Position numbers and translations under genes: made by a program | Notes under the pieces: model-generated | Told to the model about the DNA's origin: nothing | Databases searched by the model: none | The model's input: only the letters and a program-made list of their open reading frames with translations | NCBI GenBank assembly: GCA_013334225.1 | Contig: JAAXXY010000005.1 | Location: 1-64,000, forward strand | Length of the DNA stretch: 64,000 nucleotides | Reading direction: 5' to 3' | From: Chlorobiaceae bacterium | GTDB taxonomy: Bacteria; Bacteroidota; Chlorobiia; Chlorobiales; Chlorobiaceae | Shown here: one piece after another, positions 14,771 to 24,120 of the stretch | Numbering within the stretch: position 1 is the first letter of the stretch | Layout: each line of letters begins with the position of its first letter

Positions 14771-16477
14771 ATGTACCGCAAACCTTCAAATATCATTTAC
14801 GGGGTAGACGAAAATCCTCCTTTGAAAACGACATTGCTTCTGGCCTTTCAGCATGCCGTTCTTGCGCTCGTTTTTATAGTCTATCCTCTTATAGTGGTTG
14901 CAGAAGGTCATGGTACCCGTCAGGAAACTGAAGGTATCGTGACTGCTTCAATTCTGGCTATAGCTGCAGGTACCTTTCTGCAGTCTTTGGGGCGGAAGGG
15001 AATGGGAAGCGGATATCTTGCCGTGCAGATAACCAATCCGATCTACCTTCCTGTTTCGATAATCGCCGTTCACACAGGAGGTTTGGGACTGGTTGCCGGA
15101 ATGACGCTTTTTGCGGGTTTATTCACGTTGTTTTTTGTTCCTTTCATCAGATATCTCCGTCCTTTCTTTCCAGCGGAAGTATGCGGCGTTGCCGTGCTGA
15201 TGCTCGGTGTATCCCTTTCAGGGCCCGGGATGATGCGCTTTACCGGTATGAATGTCACTTCCTTTCCGGATCCAAAGGCGATCACGGTCGCGTTCATTAC
15301 GTTTTCAATGATAGTGGCTTTGAGCGTCTGGCCTAAAAATCAGATTCGACTTTATTCTGCGGTAATAGGCCTTGCGTGCGGATATGCTGCGGCATTTTTT
15401 ATGGGTTTGATCGGTACCGAAGAACTGAACACCGCATTTTCCCGTGGGATAGTTGCCTTGCCGGTGATTCATTTGACGGGTTTAAGGTTTGACCTTGTGC
15501 TGCTTGTGCCATTTCTGGTAACAGCACTGGTTGCGACACTTGACAATATCGCGGGTTTGATTACTTGCCAGAAAATAAACGAGGTAGAACTTCTCCGTCC
15601 GGACATGGCCAGAATCAGCAGGGGTATACTTGCAGACAGCTGCAACACGTTGTTTTCCGGTATGCTCGGTACAATCGGCTCAGGCATTTCATCTGCACAT
15701 ATCGCTCTCTCTTCTGCAACAGGAGCAACTTCAAGAAGGGTTGGTCTCTGGGCTTCGGCGATGATTCTGGCGATGATGTTCATTTCCCCTCTGGCCAGAC
15801 TTCTGTCCAACATGCCGGGGCCGATTTCAGGCGCGGTCATGATCTATGCTGCTGCGTTCCTGATTACTTCAGGGATCGAGCTGATTGTGTCGAGAATGCT
15901 CGATATCAGAAGGATATTCATGATCGGCTGTTCCGTTATTGTCGGCATTTCATCGATACAATTCACTGATTTCATCAAAAACCTCCCGATGTGGGCTTTC
16001 AGTATCGTCAGTTCTCCATTTGCCCTGTCGTCTGTCTGCGCAGTTGTCCTCAATTTTGTCTTCAGTTTAGGCACCTCCTCCAGGGCATCGATTCTGATTC
16101 AGCCAACTATCGACAGTGTTCCTGAAATCCTTCGTTTTTTCGATGATAAAGGGGCGGTATGGGGAGCGCGCCGTCACATGATCCATCGGGTTCAGTCATG
16201 TGTCAACGAGTTGATGGAGGCTCTCATCCTTGTGAAGGCTGTCGACGCTCAAATCGAAATCTGTGCTCTGTTCAATGATTTCGGGCTCGATGTTATCGTC
16301 AGCTATTCAGGAAAACCGTTCCTGCTGGAAAAGAAAAGTCCTTCGGTGGCAGAGCTTCTTACAGACGAATATGCAATAGCGAAGCTTTCGGGTGTACTGG
16401 TGCGGCAATATGCGGACAAAGTTGATAGCGACATCCGTGACGGGTTGCAGCGTATTTCATTGCACTTCGATCAATGA
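14771..16477 (+). CDS. NCS2 (uracil/xanthine-type) permease with C-terminal ATPase-like domain
   Basis: 568 residues, about 130 longer than a plain NCS2 transporter. The permease part (about 15-440) has 12-14 hydrophobic segments and family motifs such as YLAVQITNPIYLPVS, LVATLDNIAGLITCQKINE and FSGMLGTIGSGISSAHIALSSATG. After residue 440 a soluble domain follows, containing HRVQSCVNELMEALI and DAQIEICALFNDFGLDVIVSYSG. The spacing resembles the N-box and strand of RsbW-type GHKL ATPases, but the glycine-rich ATP lid is weak. It probably imports a nucleobase. The gene upstream is unrelated, and pyrC converges from the other side. Confidence 0.8.
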   Translation: MYRKPSNIIYGVDENPPLKTTLLLAFQHAVLALVFIVYPLIVVAEGHGTRQETEGIVTASILAIAAGTFLQSLGRKGMGSGYLAVQITNPIYLPVSIIAVHTGGLGLVAGMTLFAGLFTLFFVPFIRYLRPFFPAEVCGVAVLMLGVSLSGPGMMRFTGMNVTSFPDPKAITVAFITFSMIVALSVWPKNQIRLYSAVIGLACGYAAAFFMGLIGTEELNTAFSRGIVALPVIHLTGLRFDLVLLVPFLVTALVATLDNIAGLITCQKINEVELLRPDMARISRGILADSCNTLFSGMLGTIGSGISSAHIALSSATGATSRRVGLWASAMILAMMFISPLARLLSNMPGPISGAVMIYAAAFLITSGIELIVSRMLDIRRIFMIGCSVIVGISSIQFTDFIKNLPMWAFSIVSSPFALSSVCAVVLNFVFSLGTSSRASILIQPTIDSVPEILRFFDDKGAVWGARRHMIHRVQSCVNELMEALILVKAVDAQIEICALFNDFGLDVIVSYSGKPFLLEKKSPSVAELLTDEYAIAKLSGVLVRQYADKVDSDIRDGLQRISLHFDQ

Positions 16478-16582
16478 AACGAACTCCCATTCTATTTAAA
16501 AGTATTCCTCTGATCGCTCATATCCAACAATCGTATTGCCGCTTAATTTTTTTCCGATAACGGAGTATACACCAACTCTGAT

Positions 16583-17911
16583 TTATAGATTTTCAGGTTG
16601 AATAAACGCCCCTTTGTGATAAATGCCTTTCGCTTTTCCTCTGAGGGTCCTGCCGAGGAAAGGGGAGTTGGTCGATTTCGAGTGCAGTGAACCGGTTGTG
16701 AGGGTCCACTCCTCCTGCGGGTCGATAATCGTGAAATTGGCCTGTTCACCTTCCTGGAACAGGATCGGTTTCAATCCCAAAATGGTTCTCGGATTGACCG
16801 ACAGCAGTTCGATGGCCCGGTAGATGGAGATAACATTTTTATCGACCAGTTCACTGATTGTAAGGCCGAGGGAGGTTTCGAGCCCGATGATGCCGAAAGC
16901 TGCCTGATCGGGCGGGCACTCTTTTTCATGGGAAGCATGAGGCGCATGATCGGTTGCGATTACATCGATGGACCCGTCTGCAAGACCTTCGAGCATGGCA
17001 TCCAGGTTTTCCTGCGAAGAAAGGGGAGGTTTCATGATGTAATTGCCCTTGCTTTCTGCATGGAAAAGGTCTTCGTCACAAAGGGTGAAATGATGAGGGG
17101 TTATTTCACAGGTTATCTGCAATCCGTCACTTTTCGCTTTACGTACCAGGTCGAGAGCCGCTTTCGTGCTGATATGGGCGACATGGTATCGGGGTCGCCT
17201 GATAGGATCATGCAACTTGTGTTTTTCGAGATAATGCATGAGCAGGATGTCCCTTGCCAGGGTAATTGCCTCCGAAACGTCGGGAATCCCTTTCAGTCCG
17301 AGTTTCGTTGAAAACAGGCCTTCATTCATGACGCCCCCCCTGGTCATCGACTTGTCCTCGCAGTGCTGAATGACAAGCAGGTCGAAATTCGAGGCGTATT
17401 CAAAAGCGAGCCTCATGATCTGGCTGCTCTGGATCGCTGTTCCGTCGTCGGAAACAGCCTTTACGCCGTATGAATGATATTTGCCGTAAGGGGCGAGGTT
17501 TTCGCCCCGGCTTTCAACCGTCATGGCTCCGATAACTTCGAGATCGACAGCAAGAGATGCGGCATGGTGTCGGATATAGGCAACGCCGAGAGGACTGTCA
17601 ATGACCGGTCTGGTGTTCGGCATAAGAGCAACCCCGGTAAACCCGCCGGCCGCAGCGGCTTTTGAACCGCTTTCAAGATTTTCCTTGTATTCCTGACCGG
17701 GGTCACGGAAATGGCAATGCATATCGAAAAGTCCGGGTACAAGGAGGTTCCCCTGAAGATCGATGACCCTGTCATCCGGTGATGAAGCAGGAAGTTCCGG
17801 GCCTTCAGTCACTTTTTCTATTATTCCGTTCTGTGAAACCTTGATTGATCCGGTCTGATCGAGATTTTCAAAAGGGTTGATCAGTCGGGCACGATGAAAA
17901 ATAATACTCAT
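16583..17911 (-). CDS. pyrC: Dihydroorotase
   Basis: 442 residues from ATG 17911 (MSIIFHRARLINP), preceded by an AGGAGA-like site (CCGGAGAATC); further upstream the frame is open but unlike the family. The metal-binding HxH motif is GLFDMHCHFRDPGQEYKE. Others are VIQHCEDKSM, YHVAHISTKAALDLV, CEITPHHFTL and VIATDHAPHASHEKE. This is a class I dihydroorotase, which cyclises carbamoyl-aspartate in pyrimidine synthesis. A nucleobase permease converges on it from the left. Confidence 0.94.
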   Translation of the reverse strand: MSIIFHRARLINPFENLDQTGSIKVSQNGIIEKVTEGPELPASSPDDRVIDLQGNLLVPGLFDMHCHFRDPGQEYKENLESGSKAAAAGGFTGVALMPNTRPVIDSPLGVAYIRHHAASLAVDLEVIGAMTVESRGENLAPYGKYHSYGVKAVSDDGTAIQSSQIMRLAFEYASNFDLLVIQHCEDKSMTRGGVMNEGLFSTKLGLKGIPDVSEAITLARDILLMHYLEKHKLHDPIRRPRYHVAHISTKAALDLVRKAKSDGLQITCEITPHHFTLCDEDLFHAESKGNYIMKPPLSSQENLDAMLEGLADGSIDVIATDHAPHASHEKECPPDQAAFGIIGLETSLGLTISELVDKNVISIYRAIELLSVNPRTILGLKPILFQEGEQANFTIIDPQEEWTLTTGSLHSKSTNSPFLGRTLRGKAKGIYHKGAFIQPENL

Positions 17912-18206
17912 GATTCTCCGGAGAATTATTCGATTAAAAAAACTGTGACTGTATGATGACCGGAATAATTTGTTTCGGTTAAATCCGGGATCGTATCGAG
18001 AGCAATCAAAAAGATCACTTTCCTCTACAGGCAAAGCACAGACGGCCTGCGGTCGTCATTCAACAGTAAGTGAATATACGACAAATATTTCTTCAAGCCG
18101 TTGCGATCGCTTATCCTGTTGCTGACTGCCTGAGATGCCTCTTCGGGAGGTATGTTCAATACTCCGAGAATGAAGAATGAGGGCTTTTTTATTTTTGTAT
18201 TGTTAT

Positions 18207-18218
18207 TAACGATCGTTA
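18207..18218. promoter_or_regulatory. 12-bp palindrome TAACGATCGTTA
   Basis: A perfect palindrome in an AT-rich stretch 134 bases upstream of the small exported protein gene; possible operator, no known regulator is identifiable. Confidence 0.25.
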
Positions 18219-18351
18219 TATTTTTATAAGTTTTAAAGTTATCCCCCTTATACCATATATCAATTTTTTCCTTTCTCCGCGGGATTCAAACACCTCCCCG
18301 GGCTGAAGGTTGGCTAGGTCCATTATCATTGAAAAAAAAACAGGAGGAAAT

Positions 18352-18591
18352 ATGAAGAAGAAACTTTCTGCCATTATCCCTTTTTCAGCTTTTATGATTG
18401 TATTCAGTGTGAATGTCTCCTATGCATCGGTCAATCTGCTGGAGTTCATGTATGTCGTTAAAACGGTGGACGAGTCGATGAAAACCAGGCATGAGAAAAA
18501 AACGGGATCAGAAGAGACTTCAGCATATAAATTGACGCAAACGAATCTCAAGATCAAAAAAGAAGATTCTTCCCGTGATGCAAAAGGGTGA
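18352..18591 (+). CDS. Small exported hypothetical protein
   Basis: 79 residues with the strongest ribosome binding site in the area (CAGGAGGAAAT before ATG 18352). The signal peptide is about 1-24 (KKKLSAIIPFSAFMIVFSVNVSYA). The mature remainder is short and highly charged (VVKTVDESMKTRHEKKTGSEETS, then LKIKKEDSSRDAKG). No family was recognised. An inverted repeat immediately after the stop (18592-18619) could end transcription. Confidence 0.6.
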   Translation: MKKKLSAIIPFSAFMIVFSVNVSYASVNLLEFMYVVKTVDESMKTRHEKKTGSEETSAYKLTQTNLKIKKEDSSRDAKG

Positions 18592-18619
18592 CCTCTGCAG
18601 ACATGCTGTATTTCAGAGG
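18592..18619. repeat. Hairpin CCTCTG...CAGAGG, copy 1
   Basis: CCTCTG (18592-18597) and CAGAGG (18614-18619) enclose ACATG and TGTATT. A near-copy lies at 18812-18838. No other feature is seen in the 370-base gap up to 18961, apart from a GTGGAC/GTCCAC inverted repeat near 18713-18739. Confidence 0.5.
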
Positions 18620-18811
18620 TACTTCCTTATACCAGGTTTATCATGTTGTTACTGAATGACTGATGATTTCTTTCATATTACATCTTCAACCTGCCTGAAC
18701 ATCTTCATGTCGGTGGACTGCTTTTTTCATGGGTGGTCCACTACGAGGCAAGGGCATCCGGTTCTGTTGCTTAACTGACACTCCTTTACACTATTTCAAA
18801 CTGGTCATATC

Positions 18812-18838
18812 CCTCTGCACATGTTGTGTATTCAGAGG
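18812..18838. repeat. Hairpin CCTCTG...CAGAGG, copy 2
   Basis: CCTCTGCACATGTTGTGTAT followed by TCAGAGG. It has the same arms and a similar loop as 18592-18619, in the same orientation, 124 bases before the cyclo-ligase gene. Confidence 0.5.
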
Positions 18839-18961
18839 AATTCCGAGAGAAAGACGCAACTCTTTTTTTATGTTATATTATATGTCTTGATATGTTACTG
18901 TTTCTTTTTCCAGAAGCGGTACGAACATGGAGACAGCCGATTATTTCTCAAGTTGAAGCTA

Positions 18962-19558
18962 ATGAGCAGAAGTTGGAATTTTCCGGAAGACAAAGCCGGC
19001 TTGAGAGCGTTTATGAAAAAGCGAAGACAGTTGCTTCCATTGCCGACCAGGTCGGAAATGAGCGCCCTTATTGCCGCTCATGCTGTTTTAATACAGGAGA
19101 TTCACGATGCCCGGCACATTCATCTTTATCTTTCAATAGAGGATCATGCTGAGGTATTGACAGCTCCCGTAATCGAGAGACTTGAGGACTTGGGGAAATC
19201 ACTTTGTGTTCCTGTGGTCAGCGAAGGCGATCTGTTGACTGCTGCTTTCCGGAAAGGTGATGCTGTCAAGAAGGCAACTTATGGCCAGCCCGAGCCTGAA
19301 TCTGTCACCGTAATCGATGAATCGCTGATCGATGTCGTCCTGATGCCGTTGCTTGCTTTTGACGGGAGAGGTTATCGTCTTGGATACGGCAAAGGGTATT
19401 ATGACCGTTTTCTGCAGAGGCTGTCTTCACGCGGTATTTTTCCTCTCCGTCTGGGACTTGCTTTCAGCATGCAGAAGGTTGAACAGGTTCCGAACGATCC
19501 CTGGGACGAACCGATGCACGGGGTTATACATGAACATGGTTTTGTTCGATTTACCTAA
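18962..19558 (+). CDS. 5-formyltetrahydrofolate cyclo-ligase
   Basis: 198 residues from ATG 18962 (MSRSWNFPEDK). The frame is open for 47 codons upstream, but that part is hydrophobic and unlike the family. KAGLRAFMKKRRQLLP at the N-terminus and the ATP/folate motif VLMPLLAFDGRGYRLGYGKGYYDRFL are diagnostic. It converts 5-formyl-THF to 5,10-methenyl-THF. It is followed after 12 bases by ppk, so the two are probably co-transcribed. Confidence 0.93.
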   Translation: MSRSWNFPEDKAGLRAFMKKRRQLLPLPTRSEMSALIAAHAVLIQEIHDARHIHLYLSIEDHAEVLTAPVIERLEDLGKSLCVPVVSEGDLLTAAFRKGDAVKKATYGQPEPESVTVIDESLIDVVLMPLLAFDGRGYRLGYGKGYYDRFLQRLSSRGIFPLRLGLAFSMQKVEQVPNDPWDEPMHGVIHEHGFVRFT

Positions 19559-19570
19559 TGCTTTTATTAT

Positions 19571-21697
19571 ATGCAGGATGCAGTTAAAAATAATGGAAAG
19601 GTCCGGACCGCCCCTGATTTTTTAAATACCGACTTTTATGTAAACAGGGAGCTGAGCTGGATTTATTTCAACCAGAGGGTACTCGAGGAGGCTCTCGATC
19701 CGGATGCTCATCCACTGCTTGAACGGGTGAAATTCATCTCGATATTCAGTTCAAACCTCGATGAATATTTCATGATCCGTGTAGCCGGTATCGAGGACCA
19801 GTATGAAGCAGGCATCCATGATCGGACTATTGACGGTCTGACACCTGCCGAACAGCTCGAGAAAATCAGGATTATGGTCCTGCAGCAGCTGAAGCAGAGG
19901 AATGATTGTTTTTATAAAGACCTTCAGCCGGCATTGAAGCTTGAAGGCGTCGAATTTCTTCAATTTTACTCCCTTCCCCCTGACCAGCAGGAATCGTTGA
20001 GGCATTATTTCCGCCAGGAGATTTATCCGGTACTTACACCGCTTGCTTTCGATACCGGACACCCTTTTCCTTTCATGTCCAATCTTTCGCTCAATCTTGC
20101 GATCGAGCTCGAGGATGAACAGACAAAGGTCCTGAAGTTCGCCCGCGTGAAAGTGCCGAGCATTTTACCTCGATTGCTGCAGCTCAATGATATCGAGGGA
20201 TTTACCGATGATGGGGGCGGCATTAAATTACTATGGCTTGAGGACCTGATCGAAAACAATCTCGCCCAGCTGTTTCCCAGAATGCGGATCATAAAGTCGC
20301 ATCTCTTCAGACTGATTCGCGATGCCGATATAGAAATCGAGGAAGACGAGGCTGGCGATCTGCTTGAAACCATTGAACAGGGGCTCAGGTCGAGGCGCTA
20401 TGGCAAGGTTGTCAGGCTGGATGTCAGTCCCGCCATGCCTCTTTCGATCAGAAAGCTCCTCATGAAAAATCTCGAGGTCACCAGCAGAAATGTTTATGAA
20501 ATCGACGGTCAGCTCGGGCTCAGCTGCCTTATCGATCTGCTGAGGCTTGACCGCCCCGATCTCAAGGATGAACCCTTTGTACCGGGGAATCCTCTCGATG
20601 AACAGTTCGGGACCGATATATTCAGTGCCATCCGCTCAAAAGATCAGCTGCTTCACCATCCTTACGAATCGTTTCAGCCGGTTGTCGATTTTATCAACAA
20701 GGCGGCCCAGGATCCTGACGTGCTTTCGATAAAACAGACCCTTTACCGGATCGGCAGCAATTCTCCGGTTGTCCAGGCACTGATAAAAGCGGCGGAAGCA
20801 GGGAAGCAGGTTGCGGTGCTTGTAGAACTGAAAGCAAGGTTCGATGAAGAAAACAATATCGTTTGGGCGCGTTCCCTGGAAGATGTCGGCGCCCATGTCG
20901 TTTATGGCCTGCCCGGATTGAAAACCCATGCAAAGCTGACGATGGTTGTGCGAAGGGAGCATCTGAAGCTCAAACGGTACCTTCATCTCGGAACAGGTAA
21001 CTATAACCCCGTAACCGGAAAAGTCTATACGGATTACAGTCTGTTTACCACGAATGAACAGCTTGCCAATGATATTTCAGAACTCTTCAATGCTCTGACG
21101 GGTTATTCAAAACATACTTCATATAAAAAACTCCTTGTCTCTCCGATCAATACGAGGACAAAAATTATAGAAATGATCGAGAGGGAAATATCATGGAGCC
21201 TTAAGAAAGGGAGCGGCAGAATCGTCATGAAGATGAATGCGCTTGTCGATGTCCAGACGATCCGCGCGTTATATATTGCTTCTCATGAGGGTGTTCAGAT
21301 CGACCTGATTGTTCGCGGTATCTGCTGTCTGAAACCGGGAATTCCGGGAGTAAGTGAAAATATAAGGGTAATCAGTATCATTGGAAGGTTTCTTGAACAC
21401 AGCAGGGCTTATTATTTTTACAATGGAGGGAAAGAGGAGTTGTATCTTGGAAGTGCGGACCTCATGCCGAGAAACCTCGATCACAGGGTAGAGACGATTT
21501 TCCCTGTGTTTGACAAAGAGCTTATCGGTGAGGTTAAATCCGATCTTGAACTGATGCTGAGAGATAATGTCAAGGCATGGATTATGAAACCTGACGGTCT
21601 GTTTTCAAAGATCGTCAATGATGCTCCGAAAATTAACAGCCAGGCGATTTTTCTGGCAAAGTCTGTTTTGAAAAAAAATCATCTCAAAATAAAGTAG
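19571..21697 (+). CDS. ppk: Polyphosphate kinase 1
   Basis: 708 residues, normal for PPK1. The N-domain begins [20 protein letters not shown], and [17 protein letters not shown] follows. The catalytic half includes [32 protein letters not shown] and the phospho-accepting His in [18 protein letters not shown]. The second conserved His is in [19 protein letters not shown]. It reversibly makes polyphosphate from ATP. It is flanked by metabolic genes on the same strand with gaps of 12 and 7 bases. Confidence 0.97.
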   Translation: MQDAVKNNGKVRTAPDFLNTDFYVNRELSWIYFNQRVLEEALDPDAHPLLERVKFISIFSSNLDEYFMIRVAGIEDQYEAGIHDRTIDGLTPAEQLEKIRIMVLQQLKQRNDCFYKDLQPALKLEGVEFLQFYSLPPDQQESLRHYFRQEIYPVLTPLAFDTGHPFPFMSNLSLNLAIELEDEQTKVLKFARVKVPSILPRLLQLNDIEGFTDDGGGIKLLWLEDLIENNLAQLFPRMRIIKSHLFRLIRDADIEIEEDEAGDLLETIEQGLRSRRYGKVVRLDVSPAMPLSIRKLLMKNLEVTSRNVYEIDGQLGLSCLIDLLRLDRPDLKDEPFVPGNPLDEQFGTDIFSAIRSKDQLLHHPYESFQPVVDFINKAAQDPDVLSIKQTLYRIGSNSPVVQALIKAAEAGKQVAVLVELKARFDEENNIVWARSLEDVGAHVVYGLPGLKTHAKLTMVVRREHLKLKRYLHLGTGNYNPVTGKVYTDYSLFTTNEQLANDISELFNALTGYSKHTSYKKLLVSPINTRTKIIEMIEREISWSLKKGSGRIVMKMNALVDVQTIRALYIASHEGVQIDLIVRGICCLKPGIPGVSENIRVISIIGRFLEHSRAYYFYNGGKEELYLGSADLMPRNLDHRVETIFPVFDKELIGEVKSDLELMLRDNVKAWIMKPDGLFSKIVNDAPKINSQAIFLAKSVLKKNHLKIK

Positions 21698-21704
21698 TAT
21701 CATT

Positions 21705-22139
21705 ATGAAAATTGCAGTGGGAAGCGATCATGCAGGGTTTGAGCTTAAGAAAACCGTAATCGCATGGCTGGAAAAAAATGGCTATCAATACGATGATATG
21801 GGCCCATATAACGAGGAGTCGGTCGATTATCCTGATTATGCGCATAAAGTCGCTTTTGCAGTAACCGAGGGGAAATGCGAGCAGGGTGTGCTGTTATGCG
21901 GGACTGGTATTGGAGTTTCCATCGCTGCCAACAAAGTGAAAGGCATTCGGGCTGCGCTTGCCTGCAATCCTGAATTTGCAACGCTTGCCCGTCAGCATAA
22001 CAATGCAAATATTATCTGTTTCTCCGCACGGTTTTCAGATGCGACTACAATAGAAAAAAGCCTTCAGAACTGGTTTTCTTCCGAGTTTGAAGGCGGCCGG
22101 CATGAAAGAAGAGTGAATAAAATTGACCCATGTTCCTGA
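21705..22139 (+). CDS. rpiB: Ribose-5-phosphate isomerase B
   Basis: 144 residues. The N-terminus MKIAVGSDHAGFELK and the active-site Cys segment GVLLCGTGIGVSIAANKVKGIRAA are hallmarks of RpiB. ARQHNNANIICFSAR follows. It interconverts ribose-5-phosphate and ribulose-5-phosphate, which feeds the pentose phosphate steps and nucleotide synthesis. It starts 7 bases after ppk and overlaps the CBS gene by 10 bases. Confidence 0.96.
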   Translation: MKIAVGSDHAGFELKKTVIAWLEKNGYQYDDMGPYNEESVDYPDYAHKVAFAVTEGKCEQGVLLCGTGIGVSIAANKVKGIRAALACNPEFATLARQHNNANIICFSARFSDATTIEKSLQNWFSSEFEGGRHERRVNKIDPCS

Positions 22140-22807
22140 ATGAATGCATAGAAAACAGCATCGATATCGATTATCCTGCTTTTGAAGATGATGCTCTTGC
22201 CATCGAGGTTCTTAACCTGATGCATAAGGGTAACCTTGAGTCCCTTCCTGTTCTGCACGAAGGAAAAATCAGCGCAATCGTCACACTTCAGGACCTTTTA
22301 TCGGTAAAGGATGAAGGAAACATCGAGTCATTGCCACTCAAAGAGATGTATCTAACAAAAACGGAAAGCATTGGTCTGCATGAGCATCTTTTCGATGCCT
22401 ATTCACGGATACGTTCATTTTCCGGAGCGATTGTGCCTGTATCGGAAAAGGACGGCAGTTATCTTGGATGTATTGAAAAAAGAATTTTTTATGAAAAAAT
22501 CGCCGAGGTTTTTCATCTTGGCGAGGATGGCATGACTCTCGAGCTCGAAGTACCTTCAGTTGGCCTGAAGCTTTCGGAGATTGTTGCGATACTTGAAAAA
22601 AATGATGCCACCGTACTCAGTCTCGGGACATATCATGCTCCCGGAATGATTGTAACATTCAGGGTACAGACACATGATTTTTACCGCCTAATCAAAAACC
22701 TCGAGAAGTATGGGTACTCGATACGTTACTCCTCGAAATCTATCCAGGAAAAAGACGAGGACCTGAGGGAAAAAGCGCTTGAATTCATCCGCCTGATGGA
22801 TATGTAG
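22130..22807 (+). CDS. CBS-domain protein with C-terminal ACT-like region
   Basis: 225 residues. A pair of CBS domains spans about 1-120 (ALAIEVLNLMHKGNLESLPVLHEGKISAIVTLQDLL, then DAYSRIRSFSGAIVPVSEKDGSYLGCI). The rest (LELEVPSVGLKLSEIVAILEKNDATVLSL, then MIVTFRVQTHDFYRLIKNLEKYGYSI) has the rhythm of an ACT domain. Such proteins sense nucleotides or small ligands. The 10-base overlap with rpiB and the compact ppk-rpiB arrangement suggest one operon, which might link it to energy status; that is inference. Confidence 0.78.
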   Translation: MFLNECIENSIDIDYPAFEDDALAIEVLNLMHKGNLESLPVLHEGKISAIVTLQDLLSVKDEGNIESLPLKEMYLTKTESIGLHEHLFDAYSRIRSFSGAIVPVSEKDGSYLGCIEKRIFYEKIAEVFHLGEDGMTLELEVPSVGLKLSEIVAILEKNDATVLSLGTYHAPGMIVTFRVQTHDFYRLIKNLEKYGYSIRYSSKSIQEKDEDLREKALEFIRLMDM

Positions 22808-22938
22808 GTTGAATCGGTGATGGGACGAGGCTTCAGGCTGCAGCTCGCAAGAAAGGTGCAAGAGCGGAAGTGTACCTCCGAAAATTTCCTGCTTGATGAC
22901 GCCTGATTTCTCTAATGGCTCATAAGGGATTAAAACAC

Positions 22939-22985
22939 AAGAGGCTGTGCCGGTTCTGCTTCCGTCACAGCCTCTCTGAATTCAT
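22939..22985 (-). terminator. Rho-independent terminator of fba
   Basis: AGAGGCTGTG (minus strand from 22975) pairs with CACAGCCTCT (ending at 22940), followed on the minus strand by TGTGTTTTA. It lies just beyond the fba stop. Confidence 0.75.
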
Positions 22986-22988
22986 CGG

Positions 22989-23963
22989 TCAGGCTTTTCC
23001 GTCAGAGCCGAGAACATTGATGATCTTGTGGATATAGAGTTTTTTAAGGGCATCGCGGGCAGGACCGAGATATTTTCTCGGATCGAACTCTTCCGGTTTC
23101 TCATCGAACACTTTGCGGATTGCAGCAGTCATTGCAAGTCTTCCATCGGAATCGATATTGATTTTGCATACGGCTGATTTCGCCGCCAGACGAAGCTGTT
23201 CTTCACTGATGCCGATAGCGTCTTTCAGTTTGCCTCCATGTTCATTGATGGTTTTCACAAGGTCCTGAGGAACTGAAGAGGCTCCATGGAGAACGATAGG
23301 AAATCCGGGAATACGTTTTTCGATTTCATGAAGGATATCGAGGCGGATTTCATGGTCTTCACCCGGCTTGAACTTGAACGCACCATGTGACGTGCCGATT
23401 GCGATGGCAAGACTGTCCACACCGGTCTTCGATACGAAATCCTCAACCTCGTCCGGCTGGGTATAGGTGTGGTGTGCAGCGACGACATCATCTTCGATGC
23501 CAGCCAGAACGCCCAGTTCGCCTTCAACGGTAACATCGTGTTCGTGTGCATATTCCACAACTTTTCTGGTCAGCGTGACGTTATCTTCATATGAAAGGTG
23601 CGAGCCGTCGATCATCACGGAAGAAAATCCGGAGTCGATACAGTCCTTGCAGAGTTCGAAACTGTCGCCATGATCGAGGTGGAGAACAATGGGAATCGGT
23701 TTTCCGAGTTCTTCAGCAAAGGCAACGGCACCTTGTGCAAGGTAGCGGAGAAGCGTTTCATTTGCATAACTTCTCGCTCCCTTCGAAACCTGGAGAATGA
23801 CCGGAGAAGCGGTTTCGACACAGGCCATGATTATTGCCTGCATCTGTTCAAGATTATTGAAGTTATATGCAGGAATTGCATAACCTCCCGAGACGGCTTT
23901 ACTGAAAAGCTCTCTGCTGTTGGATAGTCCGAGTTCTTTATAGCTGATTTTTTTCTTTTGCAT
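22989..23963 (-). CDS. fba: Class II fructose-bisphosphate aldolase
   Basis: 324 residues. Zinc and substrate motifs are present: PIPIVLHLDHGDSFELCKDCIDSGFSSVMIDGSHL (first His pair and catalytic Asp), VEGELGVLAGIEDD, AIGTSHGAFKF and PIVLHGASSVPQDLV. The DPRKYLGPARDALKKL ending is typical of the class IIB-like bacterial form. It acts in gluconeogenesis and the regeneration of sugars. It is a single gene with its own terminator. Confidence 0.95.
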   Translation of the reverse strand: MQKKKISYKELGLSNSRELFSKAVSGGYAIPAYNFNNLEQMQAIIMACVETASPVILQVSKGARSYANETLLRYLAQGAVAFAEELGKPIPIVLHLDHGDSFELCKDCIDSGFSSVMIDGSHLSYEDNVTLTRKVVEYAHEHDVTVEGELGVLAGIEDDVVAAHHTYTQPDEVEDFVSKTGVDSLAIAIGTSHGAFKFKPGEDHEIRLDILHEIEKRIPGFPIVLHGASSVPQDLVKTINEHGGKLKDAIGISEEQLRLAAKSAVCKINIDSDGRLAMTAAIRKVFDEKPEEFDPRKYLGPARDALKKLYIHKIINVLGSDGKA

Positions 23964-24120
23964 TGAAAGTGCTCCTTTTATTATTATTATGTCCGGTCAT
24001 TTATTACTTCATATTGCATACCGGAGACGGTGTATTCAAGCGCTGAGCAACAAAATACAATTTTCTTATTCAATTTCAGCTCGTATACTGTCCCAAAACC
24101 CTCGATCATCATTCTTTGCA

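Noticed and set aside
22808..22938. Possible small gene between the CBS gene and the fba terminator
   Set aside because: Only 130 bases, no start with ribosome site and no homology.
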